The position numbers and the translations under genes were made by a program. Shown here in pieces: positions 9,090-17,835 of a stretch of 64,000 nt of DNA (position 1 is its first letter; every line of letters starts with the position of its first letter). The notes under the pieces are model-generated. The model had not been told where the DNA came from. It saw only the letters and a program-made list of their open reading frames with translations, and made no database searches. Origin of the DNA: Bifidobacterium avesanii (GTDB lineage: Bacteria; Actinomycetota; Actinomycetes; Actinomycetales; Bifidobacteriaceae); contig NZ_WBSN01000008.1 of assembly GCF_009299475.1 (NCBI RefSeq), forward strand, positions 39,217 through 103,216, read 5' to 3'.

Positions 9090-10064
9090 TCACTGCTTGA
9101 CGGCGCCGGCGGCGAGGCCGGACTGCCAGTACTTCTGGAGGAACAGGAACGCGATGATGAGCGGCACGATCGCCACCAGCGAGCCGGTGAGGATCATGTT
9201 GTTCGGCACCACGTGGTAGCTGGCGTCGCCGGCCATCTTCATCCACACGTTGAGGCCCACGGTGAGCGGGTAGTCGCGCACGTCGTTGAGCATGATCAGC
9301 GGCAGGAAGTAGTTGTTCCACACGCCCACGAGCGCGAACAGCAGGGTGGTCACGAAGCCCGGGGACAGCAGCGGGAAGGCGATCTTCCAGAAGATGGTCC
9401 ACGTGTTGGCGCCGTCGATGCGCGCGGCCTCCACGAGGGAGATCGGGATGGAGGTCTGCGCGTAGATGATCATGAGGTACAGGCCGAACGGGTTGCTCAG
9501 CTGCGGCAGGATCACGGCCCACGGCGTGCCGGTCAGGCCGATCTTCGAGTAGAGCAGGAACAGCGGCACGGTGATGACGGTGGCCGGGATGGACATGAAG
9601 ATGAGCGTGATCCACAGCAGCGCCTTGCGCCCGTGGAAGCGCATGGTGGCGATCGCGTAGCCGGCGAAGGTGGCGAACAGCGTGGCCCCGAGGCCGGCGA
9701 CCACGGCGTAGACGAGCGTGTTGAGCAGCCAGCGCGGGTAGATGCCGCCCTCGAAGGTGAACGTATCCACGATGTTCTGCCAGAACGCCATGTTCTTGCC
9801 GAACCACATGCCGTTGGAGGTGTACAGGTCCTCGTTGGTCTTGGTGGAGGAGAACATGAGCCAGACCAGCGGGATGAGGCAGTAGACCACCATGAGCAGC
9901 ATGACCACGTGGATCAGGACGTTCATGACCTTCTGCGTGGGCGTGAGCTCGACCGGGATGCCGGACTGCATGGCGGCCTTCTTGCGTTCGCGCAGCTTGT
10001 GGTCCTTGGCGGCGAGCTTGGCGTCGCGGCGCCTGAGCGAGGCGGAACGGTTTGCGGACGACAT
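9090..10064 (-). CDS. Carbohydrate ABC transporter permease (MalG type)
   Basis: This 324-residue permease carries the EAA loop EAARIDGANTWTIFWKIAFP characteristic of CUT1 sugar importers and about six membrane spans. A basic N-terminal tail of about 45 residues precedes the first span. It starts one base after the stop of the MalF-type partner (strong GGAGGAG site) and precedes GH43. The pair probably transports xylo- or arabinoxylo-oligosaccharides captured by the lipoprotein encoded at 11113-12507. No ATPase is encoded here; bifidobacterial CUT1 systems commonly share one MsiK-like ATPase encoded elsewhere. Confidence 0.93.
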   Translation of the reverse strand: MSSANRSASLRRRDAKLAAKDHKLRERKKAAMQSGIPVELTPTQKVMNVLIHVVMLLMVVYCLIPLVWLMFSSTKTNEDLYTSNGMWFGKNMAFWQNIVDTFTFEGGIYPRWLLNTLVYAVVAGLGATLFATFAGYAIATMRFHGRKALLWITLIFMSIPATVITVPLFLLYSKIGLTGTPWAVILPQLSNPFGLYLMIIYAQTSIPISLVEAARIDGANTWTIFWKIAFPLLSPGFVTTLLFALVGVWNNYFLPLIMLNDVRDYPLTVGLNVWMKMAGDASYHVVPNNMILTGSLVAIVPLIIAFLFLQKYWQSGLAAGAVKQ

Positions 10065-10065
10065 C

Positions 10066-10989
10066 TTACTTCTCCTCCCACTTGTTGCCCAGCGTCTTGA
10101 CGACAGTGACGATGACCATGGTGAACAGGCCGACCACGAGCGAGACGGCGGCCGCGTAGTTCACGTCCTGGCCCTGGAACGCGAGGCTGTAGGTGTACAG
10201 GTTCGGGGTGTAGTAGCTGGTGACCACCTCGGGGGCGATGGTCTGCATCATGCTCGGGGTGTTGAACAGCTGCAGCGCGTAGATGATGTTGAACAGCAGC
10301 GTCATGACGACCGAGGAGCGGATCTGCGGGATCTTCACGCTCCAGGCGATGCGGAACTCGGTGGCGCCGTCCATGCGGGCGGATTCGTACAGCTCCTCCG
10401 GCAGCGCGCGCAGCGACGAATAGTAGATGAGGGTGTTGTAGCCCATGGACACCCAGGTGGAGATGTTCACGAAGGCGAAGACCATGAGGTCCGCGCTCAT
10501 CATGTCCGGCGACTCGGCGCCGAACAGGGCGAAGAACTGGCCGAACAGGCCGTAGTCGGTGCCGTAGATGTAGCTCCACATGAGGGCGGCGATCACGTTC
10601 GGCACCGCGTAGGGCAGGAACAGCAGGATGCGCGGGATGGCGACGTGCTTGATGCGCTGGGAGTCGAGCATGAGCGCGGCCAGCAGCGACAGGGCCGTCA
10701 TGAGCGGCACCTGGATCACGCCGTACAGCAGCACGCGGCCGAAGCCGTTCCACAGCAGCGGGTCCTTGAGCGCGCGGATGTAGTTGGACAGTCCGGCGAA
10801 GGTCTCGCCTCCGATCATCCGCTGCTTGTACAGGCCCAGATAGAAGGCGTAGACCATGGGGATGATGGTGCCGCCCAGGAAGACGATCACGTACGGCAGG
10901 CACCACAGCATGCCGATGTGCTGCATCTTCTCCTTGCGGGGCTTGGCGGCCGGAGCCCCGATGCCGGCATGCGCCGATACGGCGGTCAT
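10066..10989 (-). CDS. Carbohydrate ABC transporter permease (MalF type)
   Basis: This 307-residue CUT1 permease has six predicted spans and the EAA-like loop ESARMDGATEFRIAWSVKIP. AAGGAG lies before the ATG at 10989. It is the second gene of the operon binding protein - MalF - MalG - GH43. With its MalG partner it forms the membrane channel for the oligosaccharide bound by the upstream lipoprotein. Confidence 0.93.
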   Translation of the reverse strand: MTAVSAHAGIGAPAAKPRKEKMQHIGMLWCLPYVIVFLGGTIIPMVYAFYLGLYKQRMIGGETFAGLSNYIRALKDPLLWNGFGRVLLYGVIQVPLMTALSLLAALMLDSQRIKHVAIPRILLFLPYAVPNVIAALMWSYIYGTDYGLFGQFFALFGAESPDMMSADLMVFAFVNISTWVSMGYNTLIYYSSLRALPEELYESARMDGATEFRIAWSVKIPQIRSSVVMTLLFNIIYALQLFNTPSMMQTIAPEVVTSYYTPNLYTYSLAFQGQDVNYAAAVSLVVGLFTMVIVTVVKTLGNKWEEK

Positions 10990-11112
10990 AATGTGCTCCT
11001 TAGATGACGATCGGAAAGGCGACGGGCGGGGAGGCGGGAAAGGGAAGGAGGAACGGCCTCCCCGCCGTCGCTTGCGGTCACGGACGATTCGTGCGGGTGA
11101 ATGCGCGGCCGA

Positions 11113-12507
11113 TCAGCCCTTGGTGGTGATGGTGAAGCCCTGGCCCTCGGCGTAGGTCTTCAGCGAATCCTGCCACTTGGCGAACGCGGCGTTGAGGTCG
11201 CCGCCCTTCTTGAGCTCGGGGACGATGATGTCCTTGTACGTGGTGGCGTACTGGGAGTTGAAGGGCAGGACGCTCCAGCCGGAGGACAGCTTGGAGGCGG
11301 CGTCGAAGTAGACCTTGTTGGCCGGCATGCCGAAGTAGTCGTTGACGACCTCGGCCTGGGCCGGATCCTCCTGGAAGCTCTTGGCGGCCAGGAACACGGA
11401 GCCCATGTCCTCGACGATCTTCAGGGACGCCTCGTCGGAGCACAGCCAGTTGACGAACGCGATGGCGGCGGCCTGCTTCTCCTTGGCGGTGGCGGAGGTG
11501 ACGGCGATCATGGAGCCGCCGACCTCGCCGGTCTTCCAGTCGCTGGTGCTGTTGCCCCACGCCGGGGTGAGCGCGGGCTCCATCACGCCGGCGAGCTGCG
11601 GCTGCTGGGACTTGAAGGAGGTGCCCTTCCAGCAGCCGTCGAACTGGACGGCCCAGCGGCCCTCGGCGAAGCCGCGGTTGTACTCGTCGGACTTGTTGGC
11701 GACCGGCTCGAGCACGTCCTCGTCGATGAGGCGCTGGATGAAGTCGACGGCCTCCTTGACCTTGCTGTCGGTCATGGACAGCTCGACGTTCTGCACGCCC
11801 TCGACGGTCCACGGGATCGCGCCGGAGGAGCGGATGATCTGGGCCATGTAGCGCACGTCGGTGGTGTCGATGAAGCTCATGTACTTGGTCGGGTCGGCCT
11901 GGTGCAGCTTGATGCCGGCCTGCTCGAACTCCTCCCACGTCTTGGGGATCTCGATGCCGTACTTGTCGAGCACGTCATGGCGCACGAACATGATCTCGGG
12001 GCCCTGGTCGAACGGGGTGCCGTACAGGCCGCCGGCCACGTGGCTGTTCTCCCATGCGGCGGAGTTGTACAGGGCGCCCATCTCGGATTCGATGGTCGGG
12101 TCGGAGAAGTTGAGCAGCGAGCCGGTCACCGCGTACTGCGGCAGGTAGTCGTACTCCAGCTGGACCACGTCGGGGATGTCCTTGCCGGACTTCACCACGT
12201 TCTGGAACTTGGTGTAGTGGTCGGACGCGGCGCCGGTGGCGGTCACGTTGATCTTGATGTGCGGGTACTTGGCCTGGAACGCGTCGATGCTGTCCTGCTC
12301 GATGTCGGTGCGCCACGTCCAGTAGTTGAGCGTGATGTCCTTGTCGGACTCCAGCGCGGCCTTGACGTCGGCCATGGTGATGCCGCTGGACGCCGGGGCG
12401 GACGTACCGCCGTTGTCGTTGCCGCCGCCGCAGGCCGCGATGCCGGTCATCATGGCGAGGCTGGCCACCGCGGCCATTGCCTTCACGCACATTCCCTTGA
12501 ACTTCAT
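11113..12507 (-). CDS. Sugar ABC transporter substrate-binding lipoprotein (CUT1)
   Basis: This 464-residue extracellular receptor has a signal sequence ending in the lipobox GIAAC followed by Gly/Asn-rich spacing. The mature protein shows the usual bacterial solute-binding family 1 layout (ITLNYWTWRTDIEQD start, then SGKDIPDVVQLEYDYLPQY and GGSMIAVTSATAKEKQAAAI). It is first in an operon with two permeases and GH43, so xylan- or arabinan-derived oligosaccharides are likely ligands. The real start is the ATG at 12507 after GAAAGG; the frame stays open further upstream without initiation signals. A sigma-A-like promoter and LacI-type operators lie upstream. Confidence 0.93.
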   Translation of the reverse strand: MKFKGMCVKAMAAVASLAMMTGIAACGGGNDNGGTSAPASSGITMADVKAALESDKDITLNYWTWRTDIEQDSIDAFQAKYPHIKINVTATGAASDHYTKFQNVVKSGKDIPDVVQLEYDYLPQYAVTGSLLNFSDPTIESEMGALYNSAAWENSHVAGGLYGTPFDQGPEIMFVRHDVLDKYGIEIPKTWEEFEQAGIKLHQADPTKYMSFIDTTDVRYMAQIIRSSGAIPWTVEGVQNVELSMTDSKVKEAVDFIQRLIDEDVLEPVANKSDEYNRGFAEGRWAVQFDGCWKGTSFKSQQPQLAGVMEPALTPAWGNSTSDWKTGEVGGSMIAVTSATAKEKQAAAIAFVNWLCSDEASLKIVEDMGSVFLAAKSFQEDPAQAEVVNDYFGMPANKVYFDAASKLSSGWSVLPFNSQYATTYKDIIVPELKKGGDLNAAFAKWQDSLKTYAEGQGFTITTKG

Positions 12508-12540
12508 TGTCGAACCTTTCAATAATCTCCATTGATTTTG

Positions 12541-12596
12541 CGGTATTTCCATACCGCTTACCGAAAAGTATAACGACCGAACTATTGGCACGTCAA
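12541..12596 (-). promoter_or_regulatory. Promoter and candidate operator of the binding protein-ABC-GH43 operon
   Basis: Read on the minus strand, TTGACG (12596-12591) and TATACT (12572-12567) are separated by 18 bp, a good -35/-10 pair. Just downstream lie TTTTCGGTAAG and the inverted repeat CGGTAT-n4-ATACCG (12541-12556). The TTTTCG element recurs in the promoter of the divergent LacI gene, so repression by that protein is likely. Confidence 0.7.
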
Positions 12597-12725
12597 AGCA
12601 TCCACTTTGCCGGAAAAATGCCGTTTCAACACCACAAATCGGCTTAATTCCAACGATTTGATACGATTCGACGAAATGCGACAAAACCGCACACAATCAT
12701 CCAATCTCATACTTTTTTGCGAAAA

Positions 12726-12780
12726 ACGAAAGCTTTCGTACTATGCTGGCTGTATAAGCTTTTCGTAAGTTTTCGAAAAC
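12726..12780 (+). promoter_or_regulatory. Two palindromic LacI-type operators in front of lacI
   Basis: ACGAAAGCTTTCGT (12726-12739) and GTTTTCGAAAAC (12769-12780) are perfect palindromes with a central CG or GC step, the usual form of LacI/GalR operators. TATGCT at 12742-12747 between them could be the -10 box. Autoregulation and joint control of the divergent importer operon are inferred. Confidence 0.65.
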
Positions 12781-12797
12781 ACAAAGAGGTGTTGCAC

Positions 12798-13826
12798 ATG
12801 CAGGAAGACATCGCACCGAACCACCGAGGAAGAACCACGCTCAACGACATCGCCACCGCGGCCGGCGTCTCCATCACCACCGTCTCCAAGGTGGTCAACG
12901 GCAAAGCTGACGTGGCCGCGTCCACCCGCGAGCGCGTCGAACAGGCCATGGAGCGCCTCGGCTACTTCAAGACGCTCGGCAGCACCAAGCCCACGTCGAA
13001 GCTCATCGAGATCGCCTTCCAGCATCTCGACAACTCCTGGACGATCGACCTGCTGCAGGGCGCGTCCGAGCATACCCAGCCCGACGGCATACGGCTGGTG
13101 CTCTCCATGCTCGGCGAAAGCGAGACGGCGGTGGGGCCGTGGGTGGAGGAGGTGGTGGTGCGCCGGCCGCTCGGCGTGATCGTCGTCTTCTCCAAACCGT
13201 CCATGTCGCTGGCCAAGCGGCTGGCCTCGCGCCAGATCCCCTGCGCGTTCATCGACCCGTGGGGCAACCCGACGACCGGCACCATGTCCGTGCAGGCGGA
13301 CAACTGGTCGGGTGGCCTGTTCGCCACGAGGCATCTGATCGAACTCGGCCACCGGCGCATCGCCACCATCACCGGCCCGGAGAACGCCATGTGCAGCGCG
13401 GCCCGACTCGACGGATACCGCGCGGCCCTGCGCGAGGCCGGCATCGAGGCGGACCCCCAGCTCGTGCGCCACGGCCGCTTCCAGGTCGAGGACGGCGAGC
13501 GCCTCGCCACCGAGCTGCTGTCTTCGCCGCGACGCCCCACCGCGATCTTCGCGCAGAGCGACTTCATCGCCATGGGCGTGTACCGCGCGGCCAAGGAGCT
13601 CGGCCTCACCATTCCCGAGGACCTGTCCGTCGTGGGCTTCGACGACATCCAGACCGCCGCCTACATGGGCCCGGCACTGACCACAATCCACCAGCCGCTC
13701 AACGAGATGGCCTCCGCCGCCACGCGCATGATCCTCGACGCGCACCACGGCCGGCCGGTCAGCGACCGTGTGATCCTGCCCACTTCGCTGGTCGTGCGCG
13801 AAAGCACCTGCCCGCCGAAGGAATAG
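12798..13826 (+). CDS. LacI-family transcriptional repressor of the GH43/ABC cluster
   Basis: This 342-residue regulator has an N-terminal helix-turn-helix and hinge (TTLNDIATAAGVSITTVSKVVNG, about residues 13-35), then a periplasmic-binding-like sugar domain ending with the typical TSLVVRESTCPP tail. AGAGGT lies ahead of ATG 12798. It is divergent from the importer/GH43 operon and convergent with GH28, and palindromic sites flank its promoter. The likely effector is a xylo- or arabino-oligosaccharide. Confidence 0.93.
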   Translation: MQEDIAPNHRGRTTLNDIATAAGVSITTVSKVVNGKADVAASTRERVEQAMERLGYFKTLGSTKPTSKLIEIAFQHLDNSWTIDLLQGASEHTQPDGIRLVLSMLGESETAVGPWVEEVVVRRPLGVIVVFSKPSMSLAKRLASRQIPCAFIDPWGNPTTGTMSVQADNWSGGLFATRHLIELGHRRIATITGPENAMCSAARLDGYRAALREAGIEADPQLVRHGRFQVEDGERLATELLSSPRRPTAIFAQSDFIAMGVYRAAKELGLTIPEDLSVVGFDDIQTAAYMGPALTTIHQPLNEMASAATRMILDAHHGRPVSDRVILPTSLVVRESTCPPKE

Positions 13827-13922
13827 GAGGAGCGGGAGACGCCGGAGCCCCGCGCGACTCGGATTATCGTCACTGAATCGTTCGGATTTTGGCAATTTGT
13901 CCTTTTAGGCTCCCTCATCCCG

Positions 13923-15158
13923 CTACGCGGCTTCGATCCGCACGTTCTCGCACGTCACGGAGGCGCCGTTGAGCATCAGGTCGTCGCCGTCGCACACGAC
14001 CTTGCGGTCGCCGCCCTTCCACGGGCGCACGTCGAATTCGGCCGCGGAGCCGAACGGATTGGCGGCCCTGAGGCTCACGTCGCGCAGCACGACGTTGCGG
14101 ATGGCGCGCGGATCCTCGGCGCAAGCGAACAGGCCGTAGCCGCAGTCGCCACTGATGCGCTCGAACGTCACGTTTTCGATCACGCAGCCGTTCAGGTCCG
14201 TATGCTCGTCGCGCGGCAGCAGCGTGAGGTATAGCGCCTCGGCCGACCCCCACCATTCCTTGCTGAACGTCCTAGTGGTGATCGTCACGTCGCGGAACGC
14301 GATGTTGCGGGCGCTGCCGCGGTCGCGCAGCTGGAACGCCAGCGCGCGGTTGGAGTTGCGGATCGTGATGCCCTCGAACGAGCAGTTCTCGAAGTTTCCG
14401 AAGCTGCTGCTGCCGAACTTGATGGCCGAGCTCTGCGACTCGATGTGGCAGTCGCGCACCCACAGGTTGCAGCAGTCGCCGTATCGCGCGGTCTCCTCGG
14501 TGCACTTGGGGCAGATGCCGTCGTCGCCGGTCAGGATGATGCAGCGTTCGATGACCGTGTTCCTGCAGCGGTCCACGTCGATGCCGTCGGTGTTCGGCAT
14601 GCGCATCTCGTTGCGGATGGTCACCTCGCGGATCGCGGTGTCCACGCAGCCGACCAGATGCACGGTCCAGAACGGCGCGTTGCACAGCGTGACGCCGTGC
14701 AGACGGCTACCCTCGCAGTGCTCCAGATACACGGTCATCGGGCGTGGATACGCGTAGAACTTGAGGTGCGGCTCATCACCCTGGTCGGGCAGGATGAACC
14801 GCTCGTAGTTCCCGTCGATCGCGCCGGCGCCGGTGATGGCCACGTTGCGGCGGTCCTTGGCGTAGATGAACGCGCAGATCGGGGTGTTATTGGCGTTGAG
14901 CTCGAACGGGCCGGGCCGGTGCCGGTAGGTCGTCTCGTCGCCGCTCGCCTTGAGCGTGACGCCGTCCTCCAGCACCAGTTCCACGCCGTCCTTGAGCTCG
15001 ATGCCGTCGCACACATGCACGCCGGGCCGGTCGAGCACGACCCTGCCTCCGCCGCTCGCCGCGCACTCGTCGATCGCCCGCTGGAGACGCCCGGCAAACG
15101 CGCGGGCGTCCGGCGCCTCGCCGTTGAAGGCCTCAAAAATCCGGATTTCCATGGTCAT
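13923..15158 (-). CDS. GH28-like (polygalacturonase-type) right-handed beta-helix enzyme
   Basis: This 411-residue protein has repeated beta-helix coils and the GH28 motifs NTDGID (D191) and GDDG (D212/D213), which supply the three catalytic aspartates. The usual GHG histidine motif is replaced by SSAIKFG (near 243-249), so substrate handling differs from classical endo-polygalacturonases. There is no signal peptide, so it should act inside the cell on imported pectic or rhamnogalacturonan-type oligosaccharides, probably as an exo-enzyme. The first ATG (15158) precedes MTMEIRIFEAF; its ribosome site is weak. It stands alone, convergent with the LacI gene and divergent from a small ORF. Confidence 0.85.
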   Translation of the reverse strand: MTMEIRIFEAFNGEAPDARAFAGRLQRAIDECAASGGGRVVLDRPGVHVCDGIELKDGVELVLEDGVTLKASGDETTYRHRPGPFELNANNTPICAFIYAKDRRNVAITGAGAIDGNYERFILPDQGDEPHLKFYAYPRPMTVYLEHCEGSRLHGVTLCNAPFWTVHLVGCVDTAIREVTIRNEMRMPNTDGIDVDRCRNTVIERCIILTGDDGICPKCTEETARYGDCCNLWVRDCHIESQSSAIKFGSSSFGNFENCSFEGITIRNSNRALAFQLRDRGSARNIAFRDVTITTRTFSKEWWGSAEALYLTLLPRDEHTDLNGCVIENVTFERISGDCGYGLFACAEDPRAIRNVVLRDVSLRAANPFGSAAEFDVRPWKGGDRKVVCDGDDLMLNGASVTCENVRIEAA

Positions 15159-15444
15159 GCATTCATTATCCTCGCGCCTTCCTGAACGAAGGAACCTGCA
15201 GGGGCACGGCCGCGCACAATGTCAAGTACACCCTGCATCGCGGGCATTTTCGGCCACGATTTACACCATACTGAAAATCAGGCGTCGCACGTCGCCACCG
15301 CCCTCAACGAATCTGCCAAAGATGCAACGAATGTGACATGCCATGTCCCGCGGCGGCTTTCTATCATGGCACGCGGTAACGCGCCGGGCCGGCCGAGGAC
15401 AGAAGCCGGCGGCGCACAGGAAGATGAAGAAGGAAGCATTTCCG

Positions 15445-15570
15445 ATGATCTACAACGACAGGGATCTGGCTCTGGCCCGCTCCATGACCGTCGCCGCCAA
15501 CGAGCATCTCGCGCACCCCGATCTGGCCCGCGGCATCGTCCGTCTGATCAAGCGCATCGTGCGCAAGTAG
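15445..15570 (+). CDS. Small basic protein of 41 residues, unknown function
   Basis: The frame starts MIYNDRDLALARSMTVAAN and ends RGIVRLIKRIVRK, giving an acidic-polar first half and a strongly basic, possibly amphipathic C-terminal helix. AAGGAAG lies eight bases before ATG 15445, and a strong terminator follows 50 bp after the stop, so this looks like an expressed single-gene unit. An alternative ATG at 15424 would add seven residues. I do not recognise a family. It could be a small regulator or membrane-associated peptide. Confidence 0.55.
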   Translation: MIYNDRDLALARSMTVAANEHLAHPDLARGIVRLIKRIVRK

Positions 15571-15621
15571 TCCGCGGCACGGCAAGCGCGACCACACAAC
15601 GCGCAATCGTATAAACCGCAT

Positions 15622-15664
15622 AAACCCGACGTCATCGTTCAATGCGATGGCGCCGGGTTTTTGT
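15622..15664 (+). terminator. Intrinsic terminator after the small ORF
   Basis: AAACCCG (15622-15628) pairs with CGGGTTT, with further pairing between CATCG and CGATG inside, followed by TTTTTGTT. It lies between the rightward small ORF and the leftward GH67 gene and ends the rightward transcript. Confidence 0.85.
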
Positions 15665-15667
15665 TGC

Positions 15668-17716
15668 TCACGGGTAGATTTCCCGCCCGCGTTCGTCCGG
15701 GACGCCGCTCATGCGGTGGAAGAACGTGTTGATCTGATCCCTCCATGCAACGGCGTTGTCCAGCTGCATGCGCAGCCGCTCGGCCACATTCTCGAACCGC
15801 GGCCCGTCGATCACGCCCCGCAGCCCATCCCACGCGGCCACGTATTCACGCACGCGCTCCACGCCGGCGAAGTGCGTGTCGTAGATGTGCTGGACCACGG
15901 TCTTGCCGCCGTGCAGCACATGGCCGTACGGCACCCAGTGGAAGAACAGCAGCAGCTCGTCCGGGCATCGCGCGGGATCCGCGTACAGGTCGCGCAGCGC
16001 GGACGGGTACTGTTCGGTCAGGCCGCTGCCCGTGGACGTGCGGTCGACGCCCACGCCGTCTCGGTCGGCCCGGTTCACGCCGCCCCACCGGTCGTATTCG
16101 AACGCGCAGACCGACGGCCCGTAATGGTCCTCGCGCGCGAACATCCAGCCCACGCCCAGCGGTGCGGTGTAGTCGCGGTACGTGCGGTTGGAGCTCTTGA
16201 GGATCGCGGCGATCTTGCCCTGCGCATTCCTCCCCGCGCCGGGGAACGTGAGCGCGGCCCATTCGTCGGCGATGTGCTCCGCCGAAAGACCGGCGTCCCA
16301 GCACATGCGCCCGAACCCGTACAGGCTGGCCTGCGCGAACACGCCGCCGGTCCAGTGCGCGCCCATGCCCACGTTGGCCACGCCCGCATAGCCCACGTTT
16401 GCCGGGTCCAGCGCCCGTGCGCGCAACGACCGGGACAGCGGCACACCATCGGAGCCGCCGTCCACCGGCTGCCCCATCACGTCTATCCACTGCGCAGGAG
16501 CGAAGTTCACGTCGATCTGATGGCCCAAGTATTCGGCGGCGATCTGGAATTCGACCACGATGTTCGTCGCGCGCAGCGAGTGCAGCAGCGGATTGGCCGG
16601 CTCGCACGTCTGGAAGTCGACCGGCCCGAACTTGATCTGCAGGCACACGTTGTCCGCAAAGGCGCCGTCGAGCGGCTGGAACGTCTCGTACGCGCCCACG
16701 GCCCGGTCGCGCGTGCGGTCACGCCAGTCGAGATGGCAGTCGTAGACGAACGCGCGCCACACCACGCGCCCGCCGTACGGCCGCAGCGCCTCGGCGAGCA
16801 TGTTCGCGCCGTCCGCCTGCGTGCGCCCGTACTCGTGCGGCCCGGGTTCGCCCTCGGAATCGGCTTTGACGAGGAATCCGCCGAACTGCGGGATTCGCTC
16901 GTAGATGGCTTTCGCGGTGTGCATCCACCACGCGCGCACGTCCGGATCACACGGGTCAGCGCTGGAGAGCCCACCCACGCTGATCGGCGCCGCGAAGTGC
17001 ACGGACAGGTAGACGGCGATGCCGAAGCCGTCGAACAGGTCGGCCAGCTCGGCCACCTTGTCCAGATACGGTTCGACGATGAGCCGCCGCGCGCCGCCGC
17101 GCACGTTGACGTTGTTGAGCACGATGCCGTTGACGCCCACGGACGCCAGCAGCCGCGCGTACCACGTGAGCCGGCCGAGGTCGTTGCGGAACGGGTCGGC
17201 GTGGTTCCACGGCCGTTCGTGCTCGTAGGACCCGTTGTCGTTTTCGCCGGGGATGCCGAAGAAGATCGACGCGCCGCCGTAGCCGCGTTCCACCGTGCCG
17301 TCGATCTGGTCCCAGTGGTCGATCATGCGCATCGGGTGGGAGGGCGACTCCGTGCGACCGTCGCCCTCGCGCACCACGCGCCCGAGCACCAGATCGCGCA
17401 GATAGGCGTAGAAGCCGTACAGCAGCGCGAGGGACGTGTTGCCCTCGATGCGCAATACGCCGTCGGCGCGGCTCATTCGGAACGCGTCGTCGTCCGCGAG
17501 CCCGCAGCCGCCCGCCGCCAGCACGACGTTGGGTCGCACGCCGCCATCATCGCCCACGCCGGACGCCAGCCGCCCGCCGGTCAACTCCAGAATCTCGCCG
17601 CGCAGCCTGATCGAACGGCGGTCCTCGCCGCCGCGCAGATCGAGCGCGTACACGTCCGTTCGGGTCAGCGGCCTGAGCACGGCCGGATCGAGCCACATGT
17701 GGTCCTGGACGTTCAT
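15668..17716 (-). CDS. Alpha-glucuronidase, GH67
   Basis: This 682-residue intracellular enzyme removes (4-O-methyl-)glucuronic acid from the non-reducing end of xylo-oligosaccharides. GH67 landmarks are MIDHWDQIDGTVERGYGG, LNNVNV, VKADSEG (acid E288), GPVDFQ (D367) and VVEFQI (E389). These positions match the characterised acid and base residues of the family (about E292, D365, E393 in Cellvibrio). AAGGAGA precedes ATG 17716; an upstream ATG would add 11 residues. It sits downstream of a binding-protein gene with a gap of about 120 bp, so uptake and deglucuronidation are probably co-regulated. Free glucuronate may feed the sugar-acid module at 21.5-24.2 kb, which is an inference. Confidence 0.95.
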   Translation of the reverse strand: MNVQDHMWLDPAVLRPLTRTDVYALDLRGGEDRRSIRLRGEILELTGGRLASGVGDDGGVRPNVVLAAGGCGLADDDAFRMSRADGVLRIEGNTSLALLYGFYAYLRDLVLGRVVREGDGRTESPSHPMRMIDHWDQIDGTVERGYGGASIFFGIPGENDNGSYEHERPWNHADPFRNDLGRLTWYARLLASVGVNGIVLNNVNVRGGARRLIVEPYLDKVAELADLFDGFGIAVYLSVHFAAPISVGGLSSADPCDPDVRAWWMHTAKAIYERIPQFGGFLVKADSEGEPGPHEYGRTQADGANMLAEALRPYGGRVVWRAFVYDCHLDWRDRTRDRAVGAYETFQPLDGAFADNVCLQIKFGPVDFQTCEPANPLLHSLRATNIVVEFQIAAEYLGHQIDVNFAPAQWIDVMGQPVDGGSDGVPLSRSLRARALDPANVGYAGVANVGMGAHWTGGVFAQASLYGFGRMCWDAGLSAEHIADEWAALTFPGAGRNAQGKIAAILKSSNRTYRDYTAPLGVGWMFAREDHYGPSVCAFEYDRWGGVNRADRDGVGVDRTSTGSGLTEQYPSALRDLYADPARCPDELLLFFHWVPYGHVLHGGKTVVQHIYDTHFAGVERVREYVAAWDGLRGVIDGPRFENVAERLRMQLDNAVAWRDQINTFFHRMSGVPDERGREIYP

Positions 17717-17835
17717 ACCGTCTCCTTTCAATGCAATCCCATCGCGCAATCAGCGAAAAGCCGCGGCGGATGCACGCGCATCGGCGTCAAGCGCGCATCC
17801 GCCACGGTTTACTGCCATGCAACGGGACCGAAGGG

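Noticed and set aside
12507..12696. N-terminal extension of the binding protein to 527 residues
   Set aside because: The signal peptide and lipobox fix the start at 12507; the extension crosses the promoter.
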